The notes under the pieces are model-generated. The model saw only the letters and a list, made by a program, of their open reading frames with translations. It was not told where the DNA came from and made no database searches. DNA of 49,456 nt from Nitrososphaerota archaeon (GTDB lineage: Archaea; Thermoproteota; Nitrososphaeria; Nitrososphaerales; Nitrosopumilaceae): positions 1-49,456 of the forward strand of contig JABDBR010000008.1 in NCBI GenBank assembly GCA_013288545.1, given 5' to 3'. A program made the position numbers and the translations under genes. Within the stretch, counting starts at the first letter, position 1; each line of letters begins with the position of its first letter. Below, in pieces: positions 35,309 to 44,433 of the stretch.

Positions 35309-35368
35309 ATAAATCTTGATTGTGTCACCATCGATTTGCTTATATTTCAAACAAACTTGTACGCAATC

Positions 35369-35944
35369 ATGGGTAAAGAACCAAACGTAGTAGGAGTAAA
35401 AGTCCTAGAACAAAATGGTGTAAATGTAAAGGAGCTCATAAAGGCCCTAGTATACAATGCATCAGTAGAGTTTACGGCATACTATTACTTTACAAACCTA
35501 AGAGCACACTGCGTTGGAATGGAAGGAGAAGCATTGAAAGGAATAATCGAGGATGCAAGATTAGAAGACCTTAGTCACTTTGAGTCCTGCTTGTCTAGAA
35601 TCTATGAGCTTGGTGGAAAACTACCACTTAACGCACAAGATTTTATCAAGATGTCAGGCTGTGAATTTTTGCAACTTCCAACAAATCCAATAGACACCAA
35701 AGCGATTTTGGAAAAATGTCTAAAGGCAGAACAGGGAGCCATTGTCAACTGGAATAAGGTATGCATGATGACACATGGAAAGGATCCTGCAACGTATGAT
35801 GTAGCAAAAGACATTCTAAGAGAGGAGATAGAACACGAGGCTTGGTTTTTGGAATTACTATATTCAAGACCATCAGGTCACATGAGAAGAAAGTTTCCAG
35901 GAGAGCGACCTCACACCCAGAAACATTCAAGAGCTTTGGGTTAA
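35369..35944 (+). CDS. Dps-like protein (DPSL/thioferritin)
   Basis: 191 residues from ATG 35369. Ferritin-like four-helix bundle with metal ligands E34, E66/H70 and E153/H156 (EEIEHEAWF), plus a Cys pair C98 (KMSGCEF) and C117 (LEKCLKAEQ), the thioferritin signature of archaeal DPSL proteins that use peroxide to oxidise and store iron. Extra Cys at 48, 74 and 132. C-terminal basic tail (HMRRKFPGERPHTQKHS) may bind DNA, as in some Dps proteins. Divergent from the MarR-MFS operon. Confidence 0.88.
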   Translation: MGKEPNVVGVKVLEQNGVNVKELIKALVYNASVEFTAYYYFTNLRAHCVGMEGEALKGIIEDARLEDLSHFESCLSRIYELGGKLPLNAQDFIKMSGCEFLQLPTNPIDTKAILEKCLKAEQGAIVNWNKVCMMTHGKDPATYDVAKDILREEIEHEAWFLELLYSRPSGHMRRKFPGERPHTQKHSRALG

Positions 35945-36021
35945 CCACTTTTCTTTTTTAGTTTTTTCATATTTTTTCAAGATACCAGATAAATATCTAC
36001 AAGCAGAGAGATAAGATACAA

Positions 36022-36528
36022 TTGATAATTATCATCTGCGGCCTTCCAGGAGTTGGAAAAAGTACACTTGCAAAATACCTTGCGCCAGTTTTTGATGCAA
36101 CCATATTATCTTCAGACAAGATTAGAAAAGAGCTGTTTCCAAGTCCAACTTATTTTCCATCTGAGCTAAAGACAGTTTATGACGTAATGATGATTATTGC
36201 AAAATACCTCAATGATGCAGGAATTAACTGTATACTTGATGCCACCTTTAACAGAGAAGATTCAAGAATTGAAGTAAAAGAGAAATTAAAACTTGATGAT
36301 ATCCAGCTCCAGATAATAGAGTGTTCCTGCCCAGAGGAGGTTGCAATTTCAAGGCTACAGTCTCGCAAGGATGATTATTCTGATGCAACCATATCAATAT
36401 ATCAAAAGATGAAAAAAATTCAAGAGCCCATAAAGGCAGACCACATGACTGTAGACACTACAATTTCCCCAGAGGATAACGTCAAGAAGATTGTAGATTA
36501 CATTTCAAAAAGATTAGAACAGACTTGA
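36022..36528 (+). CDS. P-loop kinase (AAA_33/predicted kinase)
   Basis: 168 residues from TTG 36022. Walker A at about 7-15 (GLPGVGKST), LSSDKIRKELF (the SSDxxR nucleotide-kinase motif), a DATF motif at about 74-77 and an LID-like arginine region (SRLQSRKDD). Resembles zeta-toxin/AAA_33-type small kinases acting on small molecules or polynucleotide ends; the substrate cannot be read from sequence. No antitoxin gene is adjacent. Confidence 0.8.
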   Translation: MIIIICGLPGVGKSTLAKYLAPVFDATILSSDKIRKELFPSPTYFPSELKTVYDVMMIIAKYLNDAGINCILDATFNREDSRIEVKEKLKLDDIQLQIIECSCPEEVAISRLQSRKDDYSDATISIYQKMKKIQEPIKADHMTVDTTISPEDNVKKIVDYISKRLEQT

Positions 36529-36533
36529 TTTTT

Positions 36534-36665
36534 CTATGGTAGTTCTTCAGAATTTGCTACGCAATACTTGTGAACCCACTTGCCTGCAGGGTTTTTTGCA
36601 ATTTCCTCACCTGACTTGATTGGAGCATTGCACTCTGTGCATGTGGTCTTGAATTTTGCTTTCAT
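36534..36665 (-). CDS. Small Cys/His protein, 43 residues
   Basis: Reverse-strand frame from ATG 36665 to TAG 36534: MKAKFKTTCTECNAPIKSG, then KWVHKYC near the end. CxxC plus HxxC gives a four-ligand zinc site, which is unlikely by chance in so short a frame. The basic start and ordinary codon use also look real. Convergent with the kinase gene, whose stop is 5 nt away. Function unknown. Confidence 0.7.
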   Translation of the reverse strand: MKAKFKTTCTECNAPIKSGEEIAKNPAGKWVHKYCVANSEELP

Positions 36666-36876
36666 GATATCAGGATAGAAAACAGAGTAGATAAACCATC
36701 AAAAATGCAAAGAGGTGATAAACTAGGTCAAATCTCTATAACATCTTCTTTTTATCAGACTAGAGTTTTCAAGATCGTTTGAAAAAGACTATTGATACAG
36801 AAAGAAAACACCATCGACAGACAACCAAAAAACACATACAATAAAAGTACAAATGTCATACGATTTCTGATGAAAT

Positions 36877-37806
36877 TTGTTTGCATCTAGGAACATTTTC
36901 AGTCTAGTTTTTGCATCAATACTGGTTTTAGTCATGTTTGTACCTGCATATGCATTACAAACCAACATGATAGATCCAAACCTGCAGATCACTTTGGAAT
37001 ATCCAGATATAGTAAGACAGGGAGACAAGTTTGTCTTGTCATCTATAATCAAGGCAACTGCAGATCAAGTATCAAACATCACACTTTCAATATCCTCGCC
37101 AGAACTTTATTCAACAAACAACACTTTTAGCTTGACAAAACTTGCAAAGGACTCTACCTTTGGCAATAATTTTGAACTAGAACCAAAGAGCGACATGCCA
37201 GACGGCCAGTTTGTTGCAAATGTCCAAGTCACTTATTTTGTCAAGGGCCTGTTTGACTCAAATTCTGTCAAAAATACATTTGTTCAGGCTTTTCATCTCA
37301 ATGCACAGTCAAGCCCAATTCTGAGTTTTGACATTCAAGCACCAAGCAATGTATTTTCTGGTGAGCCCTTTTCCATAAAAGGTACAATAAAAAATCAGGG
37401 AACCAAGGCGCAAGATGTACAAATCATTGCATCATCCCAAGACATTAGCCTTGAAGGTAAAAAATCATTTTTACTTTCAAGCCTGGACTCTGGAAAAAGT
37501 TCAGACTTTGAGTTTATTGTAAACACCTCAAAGGATCTTGACATTCCAGTACATGCAGTGATTTACGTAAATGGTACATACATTGATGATCTAAACAAGT
37601 CACACTCGATTCAAGATTCAGTCAATGTATTTGCAAGGCATCGAGGTATGTTAGAGATGGGAGATGCAAACGGCATATGGCTTGGTACTTTTTTCATTGC
37701 ACCCGTAGTTGGAGTTGGTACAATTGTTTCAAGTGCAATAGGTTTTTTCATATTTTTGTGGCATTTTAAAAATAGGAAAAAACAAAGAAAAGGTAAAAAA
37801 TCATAG
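36877..37806 (+). CDS. Surface protein with CARDB/Ig-like domains and C-terminal anchor
   Basis: 309 residues from TTG 36877. Signal peptide (about 1-26, ending AYA), two beta-sandwich regions (about 30-145 and 150-265; QGDKFVLSSIIKAT, SGEPFSIKGTIKNQGTKAQDV, the latter CARDB-like), one transmembrane helix (about 275-298) and a basic cytoplasmic tail (FKNRKKQRKGKKS). Topology is type I with the domains outside. Probably structural or adhesive. Confidence 0.75.
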   Translation: MFASRNIFSLVFASILVLVMFVPAYALQTNMIDPNLQITLEYPDIVRQGDKFVLSSIIKATADQVSNITLSISSPELYSTNNTFSLTKLAKDSTFGNNFELEPKSDMPDGQFVANVQVTYFVKGLFDSNSVKNTFVQAFHLNAQSSPILSFDIQAPSNVFSGEPFSIKGTIKNQGTKAQDVQIIASSQDISLEGKKSFLLSSLDSGKSSDFEFIVNTSKDLDIPVHAVIYVNGTYIDDLNKSHSIQDSVNVFARHRGMLEMGDANGIWLGTFFIAPVVGVGTIVSSAIGFFIFLWHFKNRKKQRKGKKS

Positions 37807-37852
37807 CATCACCCTTAAATTACCTCAAAATTGGCTCTAGTTTGATCATAAC

Positions 37853-38203
37853 ATGGTAAAACCAATAGTTTATGGTGCAATAGGCGGAGGGGCTGCAGTG
37901 GTTGTTGCAGTTATTGTTCTTTTTGCATTTCATCCTGCTTCAGAACAATATGCACTTACTGTAGAACCAAGAACTGAAATGGTCATGGGCGTAGGAAATG
38001 TTGTTCGAGTTTACGTACAGAATACTGGATCGTCTCCATTGACAAATGTCAAAATAGATTATGGAACTAGTTCTGAACCAGCATTACCAATTTTAAACCC
38101 AGGTGAAAAACAAATGTTTTCTCCACCAGCTGGTTCAAAGATGGTAACAGTGACAGATGACCAAGGCATCACAGTAATGAAACCAATTACAGATTCAATG
38201 TAA
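37853..38203 (+). CDS. Small membrane-anchored Ig-like protein
   Basis: 116 residues: N-terminal helix (about 5-26, YGAIGGGAAVVVAVIVLFAF) then one beta-sandwich (about 33-112; RVYVQNTGSSPLTNVKIDYG) resembling the CARDB-like part of the preceding gene. ATG 37853 follows that gene by 46 nt; likely related surface function. Confidence 0.7.
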   Translation: MVKPIVYGAIGGGAAVVVAVIVLFAFHPASEQYALTVEPRTEMVMGVGNVVRVYVQNTGSSPLTNVKIDYGTSSEPALPILNPGEKQMFSPPAGSKMVTVTDDQGITVMKPITDSM

Positions 38204-38298
38204 TTAGAATCTAAAAATTATCAATTTATTTTATTATCCAAAATCCTCAACATGCATTATAAAATATATAAAAATATACTAAAAAATCAAGTATGTAA

Positions 38299-38391
38299 TT
38301 ATACTGACTTGATTTTGTGTACGGTAACCTTTTGGTACTCTTCTGGGTTTTCTTCTTTTAGTCTTTGAAAATAGACTTCTTCATACGGCAT
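38299..38391 (-). CDS. 30-codon leaderless small ORF
   Basis: Reverse-strand frame MPYEEVYFQRLKEENPEEYQ ending HKIKSV, ATG 38391 to TAA 38299. A TATA box TTTAAATA (38413-38420 region) lies 25 nt before the ATG, the exact spacing of leaderless genes here, and the peptide is a charged amphipathic helix with natural codon use. It explains most of the 340-nt gap 38204-38544; the rest is AT-rich with no other signal. Confidence 0.5.
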   Translation of the reverse strand: MPYEEVYFQRLKEENPEEYQKVTVHKIKSV

Positions 38392-38544
38392 TTCAATAAT
38401 TTGCCAAATTTCTATTTAAAGAAAAGATTCACTAATTTTACTAGGTTAGGTCAAATATTTCACAATTTAGCAAAACCAAAAGTTCCCAGTTGGCAAAAAT
38501 AACGAGTTTTAACTGAGCGCCATGTATGGTTTTGTGTAAGACAA

Positions 38545-38811
38545 ATGACAGATGATGTACTAGTCAAGAAAATCAAGGAAAAAATAGTCAAGAATGAAAC
38601 CAAACTGCAAAGACAGGTAGGCGAAATAGGAAGAATTTGGGAAGATACTGGTCTTGACCCAAAAGACCCATCATATCTTGTTGAAAAGACAATGAGGTTC
38701 GAAATGGCACAGACAGCCATCAATAATGCTTTTTTGCTATTCACTGAGACCATCACAGAGTACAAGAAACTCTGTACAGAATTGGAAAAATCAGACGATT
38801 CCCAGTCATAA
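38545..38811 (+). CDS. Small helical protein, unknown
   Basis: 88 residues, mostly helical and charged (VKKIKEKIVKNETKLQRQVGEIGRIW; RFEMAQTAINNAFLLFTETITEYKKLCTELEK), with a conserved-looking turn (GLDPKDPSYLVE). I recall no named family. ATG 38545 is preceded by an AT-rich region. No partner gene in tight contact. Confidence 0.65.
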   Translation: MTDDVLVKKIKEKIVKNETKLQRQVGEIGRIWEDTGLDPKDPSYLVEKTMRFEMAQTAINNAFLLFTETITEYKKLCTELEKSDDSQS

Positions 38812-38972
38812 ATATACATGTGATGTAAAACCAGGTTTTAGTCACAAAATACCTATCAAGTACGTTTCCTAGTTTTTGTCATATCTAACTTGGATGTAAA
38901 AAATTTGCAATTACCAAAGATTAGTACATAGATAAAATCAAGATTGAACGTTTTTAGAGATTGGATGAGATT

Positions 38973-39152
38973 TTAGGAGATCTTGACATCATTACTGTTT
39001 AGTGCGTGTACTTCTTCATTGACCTTGGTTATTGCAGTATACAACTGGAATAACAATTCATTGCTAGGATGTGTTGCCTCGAGCAATTTGCGGTCAATAC
39101 CATATTCCTCTATTTTTTCCCACATTTCATCCAATGATAATTCAGAACTCAA
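38973..39152 (-). CDS. 59-residue helical protein
   Basis: Reverse frame from TTG 39152 to TAA 38973: starts SSELSLDEMWEKIEEYGID, continues RKLLEATHPSNELLFQLYTA and ends NSNDVKIS. GGGGAG just before the TTG and GTTTTAAAAAATAA upstream support expression. Coding-like composition (acidic amphipathic helices) on this strand; the overlapping forward-strand frame at 38983-39168 is its shadow. Function unknown. Confidence 0.65.
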   Translation of the reverse strand: MSSELSLDEMWEKIEEYGIDRKLLEATHPSNELLFQLYTAITKVNEEVHALNSNDVKIS

Positions 39153-39356
39153 ATGCTCCCCTTTTTGAATAGAATAGTTATTATTTTTTAAAACTTTCTA
39201 CTGATAAAATAGATCAGTTAGATCTACTTGAGATCTCAAAAAACATAGAGTCAATTCACCAAATTTTGGGAATCACGTATCAAAAGATCTGATAAGCATA
39301 GGTCAAATTTTTTATCAACATTTTATTGAAAGATCCAAAACAGGTAAAAGGACTTA

Positions 39357-39779
39357 TCAGTTGAAAAATTTAATCTTGCTCGTGGATGTGTCTGATTCAA
39401 TCTCGCGTACAACTTTTACCAAGTCATTAATATCAAATGGTTTGTAGACTACGGCTGTAGCCCTGAGATCCTCCAATCGTTTTGCAGTATCCTGAGATAG
39501 ATCCGTGGTAATCATTATTACAATAGCATTGGGATTCATTTCTCGAATAAGATCCAGTGCATAAAGTCCATCAGTATTAGGCATGACAACGTCAAGAAAC
39601 GTAATGTCTGGTTTTAGTTTTGCATATTGTGCAACAGCATCTTTTCCATTACGTCCAGTGCCAACCACCTGAAAGTGTTTTAGCTCCAAAAGCTCTACAA
39701 AAAGAGACAAAACATCAGGATTGTCATCTACTACAATGGCTGTCTTCAACTGTCTGTTTTTTTCCAATTCATGTAACAT
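39357..39779 (-). CDS. CheY-like response regulator (receiver only)
   Basis: 140 residues, a single receiver domain: acidic pocket D18/D19 (VVDDN), phospho-acceptor D63 (FLDVVMPNTDG), switch Thr (MITTDL) and Lys in VYKPF. No output domain. Partner kinase not adjacent; the PAS kinase at the right edge is a possible source of phosphate. A TCCCTA-TT-TAGGGA palindrome lies 8 nt before its ATG. Confidence 0.93.
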   Translation of the reverse strand: MLHELEKNRQLKTAIVVDDNPDVLSLFVELLELKHFQVVGTGRNGKDAVAQYAKLKPDITFLDVVMPNTDGLYALDLIREMNPNAIVIMITTDLSQDTAKRLEDLRATAVVYKPFDINDLVKVVREIESDTSTSKIKFFN

Positions 39780-39786
39780 GTTAAAT

Positions 39787-39800
39787 TCCCTATTTAGGGA
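39787..39800. promoter_or_regulatory. Palindrome at response-regulator start
   Basis: TCCCTA-TT-TAGGGA, perfect 6-bp arms, 8-21 nt upstream of the reverse-strand ATG at 39779. The 324-nt gap 39780-40103 holds this, a GAGGAG ribosome site at 40093-40098 for the next gene, and otherwise AT-rich DNA. Confidence 0.35.
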
Positions 39801-40103
39801 TATTCATCGTGTAATTCACCTCATTTTTTAGCATAATTGAAAAAAATCAGGCACAATTTAGCGTTTAAAGGCAAAAAGTGTGAATCCAATGGTAATTGGG
39901 TGTGACCACGGCAAAATCACGAATAGTATCACGAAACTTGTATTATTACAAAATTTGTATATTTTCATGTATTATGATATATAATTTACCATAAAAGACA
40001 CTAATTTACCAAAAAGTTCTAATATATAGTATTATTCTCCTATATTAGTGACTATATACATAATTTCCCATGATTACGGGACTAGTACAATGAGGAGTAA
40101 GAA

Positions 40104-40991
40104 ATGTTAGTTCAGAGAAGAGATAGTATTGGATCTAAAATCCAACCCGTATATGCACTAGTAAAATCAAGGGCTCAGAGGGGTCTAGTTTTTACATGTA
40201 CAACAATAATTGCTCTATTATTATCAAGCAGCTTACATCCATCCCCACTACACCTAGTGTTATTACCAATAATTACCATGTTTTCCACTCTATCGATTTA
40301 TCTGATGAATGATCTTGTGGACATTAAAATAGATAAGATCAACTCACCTACTAGACCACTTGCATCAGGAGCTGTAAAAAAACAAGATGCGTTGAAGCTT
40401 GTCATAGGTCTAGGCATCGGATCAATTGCAATTGCATTTCTTGTAAGTACTTTAACAGTTTACTTGACAATAACATATTTGCTCATAGGAGTTTTGTATT
40501 CCATACCAAAGATATCACTCAAAGATAGATCATTTGCCAAAACAATAATGATTGCAATTGGCGGTCTAATTACATCACTCATAGGTTCAAGTTTCACAGG
40601 TTTATTTGAAGAGCGATCTACAATTGCAGCTATTACATTCATGACTTTGATATTCGTAACTTCGCCCATTAATGATTTGGCAGATTATTCTGGAGACAAA
40701 AAATATGGTAAAAGAACAATACCAATTGTAATAGGTAAGAAAAATACAGTTCTTTTGGCAATCATATTACCATTTATGATTGCAGGATTTTTTTGGTTTT
40801 TCCACGCACAATTCAATTTTGGAATTTTAACACCTATAGCTATAACGGTCTTATCATTTTTTGCACTAAGGATTTTAAAATCGATCTATAACAACAGAGA
40901 TGATCAGAAACACGTACGAGTAAAACACAAGAAATTAGTATTCCTCCACTATGGATTACAGCTAGCATTTCTAGTAGGTATGATATTTTAA
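40104..40991 (+). CDS. UbiA-family prenyltransferase
   Basis: 295 residues with eight or nine helices and both Asp-rich motifs: MNDLVDIKIDKINSPTRPL (N69, D70, D73, D77) and SPINDLADYSGDKKYGKRTIP (about 186-205). The family attaches polyprenyl diphosphates to aromatic or polar acceptors (geranylgeranylglyceryl-phosphate for archaeal lipids, quinones, haem). Acceptor not decidable here; DGGGP synthase-like or quinone synthesis are both possible. ATG 40104 has GAGGAG 5 nt upstream (40093-40098). Confidence 0.9.
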   Translation: MLVQRRDSIGSKIQPVYALVKSRAQRGLVFTCTTIIALLLSSSLHPSPLHLVLLPIITMFSTLSIYLMNDLVDIKIDKINSPTRPLASGAVKKQDALKLVIGLGIGSIAIAFLVSTLTVYLTITYLLIGVLYSIPKISLKDRSFAKTIMIAIGGLITSLIGSSFTGLFEERSTIAAITFMTLIFVTSPINDLADYSGDKKYGKRTIPIVIGKKNTVLLAIILPFMIAGFFWFFHAQFNFGILTPIAITVLSFFALRILKSIYNNRDDQKHVRVKHKKLVFLHYGLQLAFLVGMIF

Positions 40992-41044
40992 AAATAAATA
41001 ATTTAATTTGTTTTTATGTTGAATTCAGAATGAGAGATAAATGA

Positions 41045-42001
41045 TTATTTTTTTGATGGTGTTTTTGTCGGGCTAACAATCTGTGGTGGATTTAGGCTTG
41101 CTTTGTTCCACAGATTATCAAATGTACTACGCATGCTGCTACACAGCGATGAATCCTCTATGAAAGCTGCCATTAGGAAATTTTTGGGATTATAGGTATC
41201 CACCATTTCCACACCCACAAGCTTTTCATCAACTAGTAATAAAGAGAATGGAGTTTCAATATATCGTCTATCCACTTTTGACGGATAAAATGGATTAGAT
41301 ACTGTGTCTATACGTTCTTTTTTATTTTTATCTTCTCGTAAAGCAGCGGTTTCATTTTCAAAAAAGGTTTTAACAGTATTGGTATCTGCTAAAACTTTTA
41401 CGGAAACTCCCATGTTGGCTTTTTTTAACAGCATGTTTATGATATGATCATTACGAAATCTGCCCATTAGTATAATTTCTTTTTGTGCAAATTCAACTAC
41501 CTGCAATACTTTGGATACCATGTCATCATAGCTCTTAGCTATAACAGAATTATTTTTGTTTCCAAGATTCACAGAACTAAGATTTGAGTTTGGAGATATC
41601 TTTGAAAGGAATTCAGATATGTCTTCGAGTTTAAAGTTTGAAGATTGTTTTAGGACATCAATCATTTCAAAATGTTTTAGGTTCTTCATGTTTCCCGCTA
41701 GTTCAAGAAAATGTTTTTGATATACCATACTGCCAAAAGCTGTATGAGTATAGGATACAGTATTTTTAGTTATAAGCCCAACATCAGTCAATTGTTTCAA
41801 TCGAGTGTAGTATTGTTTTTTTGTCAGACCAATCTTTGTATGTGTTTCAAGTTCGGACTTGAGACCATCTTTTGTCATGATGAAAAGCAAGAGTGCATCT
41901 GGTTTAGATAAAATTGACAATACCTCGGAAATTTTTTGCAAGTCCGTCATACTAGTATCAGAAGGTAACACAGTTGAAAATAGGCTAGATTCTAATTTCA
42001 T
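41045..42001 (-). CDS. Transcriptional regulator: winged helix + PLD-like/TrmB-like sensor domain
   Basis: 318 residues from ATG 42001. N-terminal wHTH (about 20-95; LSILSKPDALLLFIMTKDG, GLTKKQYYTRLKQLTDVGLI) and a C-terminal alpha/beta domain (about 155-300; VLQVVEFAQKEIILMGRFRNDHIINMLLKKA, VKVLADTN, FSLLLVDEKLVGVEMVD) like the phospholipase-D-fold/TrmB effector domains of archaeal regulators, but without HxK catalytic pairs. Ligand unknown. Divergent from the S-layer-like gene across a 266-nt gap, so it may control that gene. Confidence 0.78.
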   Translation of the reverse strand: MKLESSLFSTVLPSDTSMTDLQKISEVLSILSKPDALLLFIMTKDGLKSELETHTKIGLTKKQYYTRLKQLTDVGLITKNTVSYTHTAFGSMVYQKHFLELAGNMKNLKHFEMIDVLKQSSNFKLEDISEFLSKISPNSNLSSVNLGNKNNSVIAKSYDDMVSKVLQVVEFAQKEIILMGRFRNDHIINMLLKKANMGVSVKVLADTNTVKTFFENETAALREDKNKKERIDTVSNPFYPSKVDRRYIETPFSLLLVDEKLVGVEMVDTYNPKNFLMAAFIEDSSLCSSMRSTFDNLWNKASLNPPQIVSPTKTPSKK

Positions 42002-42267
42002 AAACAAGCCCCATTTATGATTACAAAAGTCAAGGAACGAGCATTAGTCATATCCAAGCTAGCCTTGCATATCATCTTAGGTATCAATACTATGTACGGA
42101 ATAATGTCCTTTTAAATTTACCCATTTAAGGATAATTGCTTATAAGTTCCCATATAAAGGAAAATCAGGGGATTTTTCATTATTATCAGGACAGTTTTTA
42201 ATAGAATTATTTATCACATGAGCCATAACAGCAAACACCAGACATACACAGATACCAAGTGAGAGAA

Positions 42268-43761
42268 ATGATATTTTACCATAGCAATGTAGAGTCTAGA
42301 AAAACAACCAGATCAATATGTACAGCCATACTAATGATCGGCATGGTGTTTTTTTCCAATACAGTGCCATATGCAAATGGAATGGATCCTCTAGTTCCTA
42401 GAATTGAGTTAGTACAACATGTTTCTTCAAATGCTAATTTGTTTGTCTCTGCAGAAAATTCTGCATTCCAGAATTATTTTGCAGGACCCCAAGTAATTCA
42501 AGTCATAGTCATAGATCCTGACATAAACAGATTGGATGAGGCATACGGTGAGCCTGTTGTGACAGTCAATGGAAAACGACTTAGAGTAGCACAAGCTACT
42601 GATGGAAACTGGTATGGATATTTTGCAGATATGAAACAAGCACAATATGCAGATGCAACGCAGTTGAGCAATTCCGGGAAAGGTTTAGATTTTGGACAAT
42701 TTTGTTCAGCAAGTTCAGCTTCTGCAACAGGAGTTGATTTTTCAGATACAAAGGGAATAGCTGTTGCGAGACATTTTAGTGGAGCTTCAAATGGAACTCA
42801 ATCGCTTGGATCTTGTACAGCAACTAATTTAGGCGGAACAATAAATCTTGTTGGAGGCACACTACTAAATCACGTAGTAAGACAGAACAAGACTCTAAAC
42901 GGACAATCACCAGGAGGCAGGCTAGGACAAATTGCTACAAACAATATTGCATTTTCAAATGCGTGGCCAATAATACAATTATTTGACTTTGCAACGTTTC
43001 CAACCAAAGTTTCAGTGCAATACTACAAGGCAGGAGACGTACAACAAGTTGATCTTAATTTTGATCAAATTCCTGGAAAAATTATACGAGCTGTAGTAAA
43101 CAGAGCTGATTTTCCACCCGGCTCTCAGGTTCAAGCGGATTTGATTGATCCACAACTTAACATTGATCCAACCGAAGAGGACTCGTGGACATGGGGAGCT
43201 TCTGCCAGTAACAACACATTATTTTATCAGGCATTTGACAGAAATGGAAATCTTGATGCAGATGGGACTGCCGGGATGCAAAACATCATTGGAAATCTCA
43301 CAACATTCATGTTTAATCACAATGGAAGACTAACAGAAGATCCGCGTCCTCAAGGCGTTGCAGTAGCTGCGTCACAGAGCAATGGAATTCAAAAATTATT
43401 CAAAGATAGTAATGGTAGATCAAGAACGCAATCAATCAGTGGTTTATCCATTCCAGTCACAGTATTGGAACTTCAACCAAATGTTGGAATCTTTGCAGGA
43501 TACGATTCAGGAGGAATTGCCGACAGCAAAATGTTGGATAATGCCCCAAGGGACAAGTCATTTACTGCAAGATACAATGATGTGTCATATAGTGCCATTG
43601 TAAAGTATCATACTGCAACGCTGACTATGGGAATGCCAGAAGGAAATACATTTGTCAATCAAAATCCAACAATGAAAGTAGTATTCAACCAGCCTCCCGC
43701 AGATCCTATTTTCACTTCATTTCTCAAGTTAATTATTATGCAAAATCTATTTTTATACTAG
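42268..43761 (+). CDS. Short S-layer-like secreted protein
   Basis: 497 residues from ATG 42268, with GTGAGAG just before it as ribosome site (an in-frame GTG at 42259 is the alternative). Signal peptide to about residue 38 (VPYANG). The N-terminal mature part (VIVIDPDINRLDEAYGEPVVTVNGKRL, QATDGNWYGYFADMKQAQYADA, GLDFGQFCSAS) closely resembles my memory of thaumarchaeal S-layer proteins, which are far longer (well above 1000 residues). This copy ends abruptly in an unrelated hydrophobic tail (SFLKLIIMQNLFLY), suggesting truncation. Could be a minor surface paralogue or a decaying copy. Confidence 0.72.
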   Translation: MIFYHSNVESRKTTRSICTAILMIGMVFFSNTVPYANGMDPLVPRIELVQHVSSNANLFVSAENSAFQNYFAGPQVIQVIVIDPDINRLDEAYGEPVVTVNGKRLRVAQATDGNWYGYFADMKQAQYADATQLSNSGKGLDFGQFCSASSASATGVDFSDTKGIAVARHFSGASNGTQSLGSCTATNLGGTINLVGGTLLNHVVRQNKTLNGQSPGGRLGQIATNNIAFSNAWPIIQLFDFATFPTKVSVQYYKAGDVQQVDLNFDQIPGKIIRAVVNRADFPPGSQVQADLIDPQLNIDPTEEDSWTWGASASNNTLFYQAFDRNGNLDADGTAGMQNIIGNLTTFMFNHNGRLTEDPRPQGVAVAASQSNGIQKLFKDSNGRSRTQSISGLSIPVTVLELQPNVGIFAGYDSGGIADSKMLDNAPRDKSFTARYNDVSYSAIVKYHTATLTMGMPEGNTFVNQNPTMKVVFNQPPADPIFTSFLKLIIMQNLFLY

Positions 43762-43803
43762 TTATTTATCAATGACAGTTTCATTTGTGTTAAAATCAAA
43801 TGA

Positions 43804-44433
43804 CTATTTTTTTCTGGCATTATCTCTTGTAATGACATGAAATATTGATTCAGTCAATCCAGGTCGTCGAGTAGGCGAGAGAAACAGTGCAAGATCTGTG
43901 ACGGTTACAATTCCGACTATTTTTCCCTGCTGTATGACAGGAAGTTTTCGGATCTTATTTTTTATCATAAGATCTGCTACTTCCTCTATTGTCTGACTGG
44001 ATGATGTGTAAACCAATGGTCGTGATGCAAACTCCTCAAGTTTTGTGCTCTTAAATGAAATGCCATCGCTTATGCCCTTTACAACATCGCCTTTTGTGAC
44101 AATGCCAAATGGCTTGCCTCTAGCTGTAACAACAAGACATCCAACCTTCTTTTTTGCCATCAATACTGATGCATCATAAAGCGTCTTGCCAGATTCTAGG
44201 CTGACAACTATTTTTGTCATAATTTTCTCCACATGTGTTTTGCTATGCTCAACTAGTACCTCCAAGGCTTCTTTTTTTCTTATTTTATCTATGATTCCTT
44301 GGACTTGCTTGATGCTCATGTCTGCCTGATAGGATATAGATTCTACTGACAGGTCTGAATGATGGTATAACGTATCAATGAGACTCTTTTTTCTCTCCAG
44401 TTCAGATTGATTGTCCTTTTCTACCATCATCAT
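43804..44433 (-). CDS. CBS-domain regulator with N-terminal helix-turn-helix
   Basis: 209 residues. N-terminal HTH-like region (about 12-58; SLIDTLYHHSDLSVESISYQADMSIKQVQGIIDKI) followed by two CBS motifs (about 68-125, VGCLVVTARGKPFGIVTKGDVV; 132-190, RKLPVIQQGKIVGIVTVTDLA) that form a Bateman module for adenosyl ligands. Start is one of three consecutive ATGs (44433, 44430, 44427). Energy- or nucleotide-sensing regulation is the usual role. Confidence 0.85.
   Translation of the reverse strand: MMMVEKDNQSELERKKSLIDTLYHHSDLSVESISYQADMSIKQVQGIIDKIRKKEALEVLVEHSKTHVEKIMTKIVVSLESGKTLYDASVLMAKKKVGCLVVTARGKPFGIVTKGDVVKGISDGISFKSTKLEEFASRPLVYTSSSQTIEEVADLMIKNKIRKLPVIQQGKIVGIVTVTDLALFLSPTRRPGLTESIFHVITRDNARKK

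Noticed and set aside
36022-36528. Zeta-toxin of a toxin-antitoxin pair
   Set aside because: Kinase fold fits, but no antitoxin gene is adjacent and the neighbour is a convergent 43-residue zinc-type protein.
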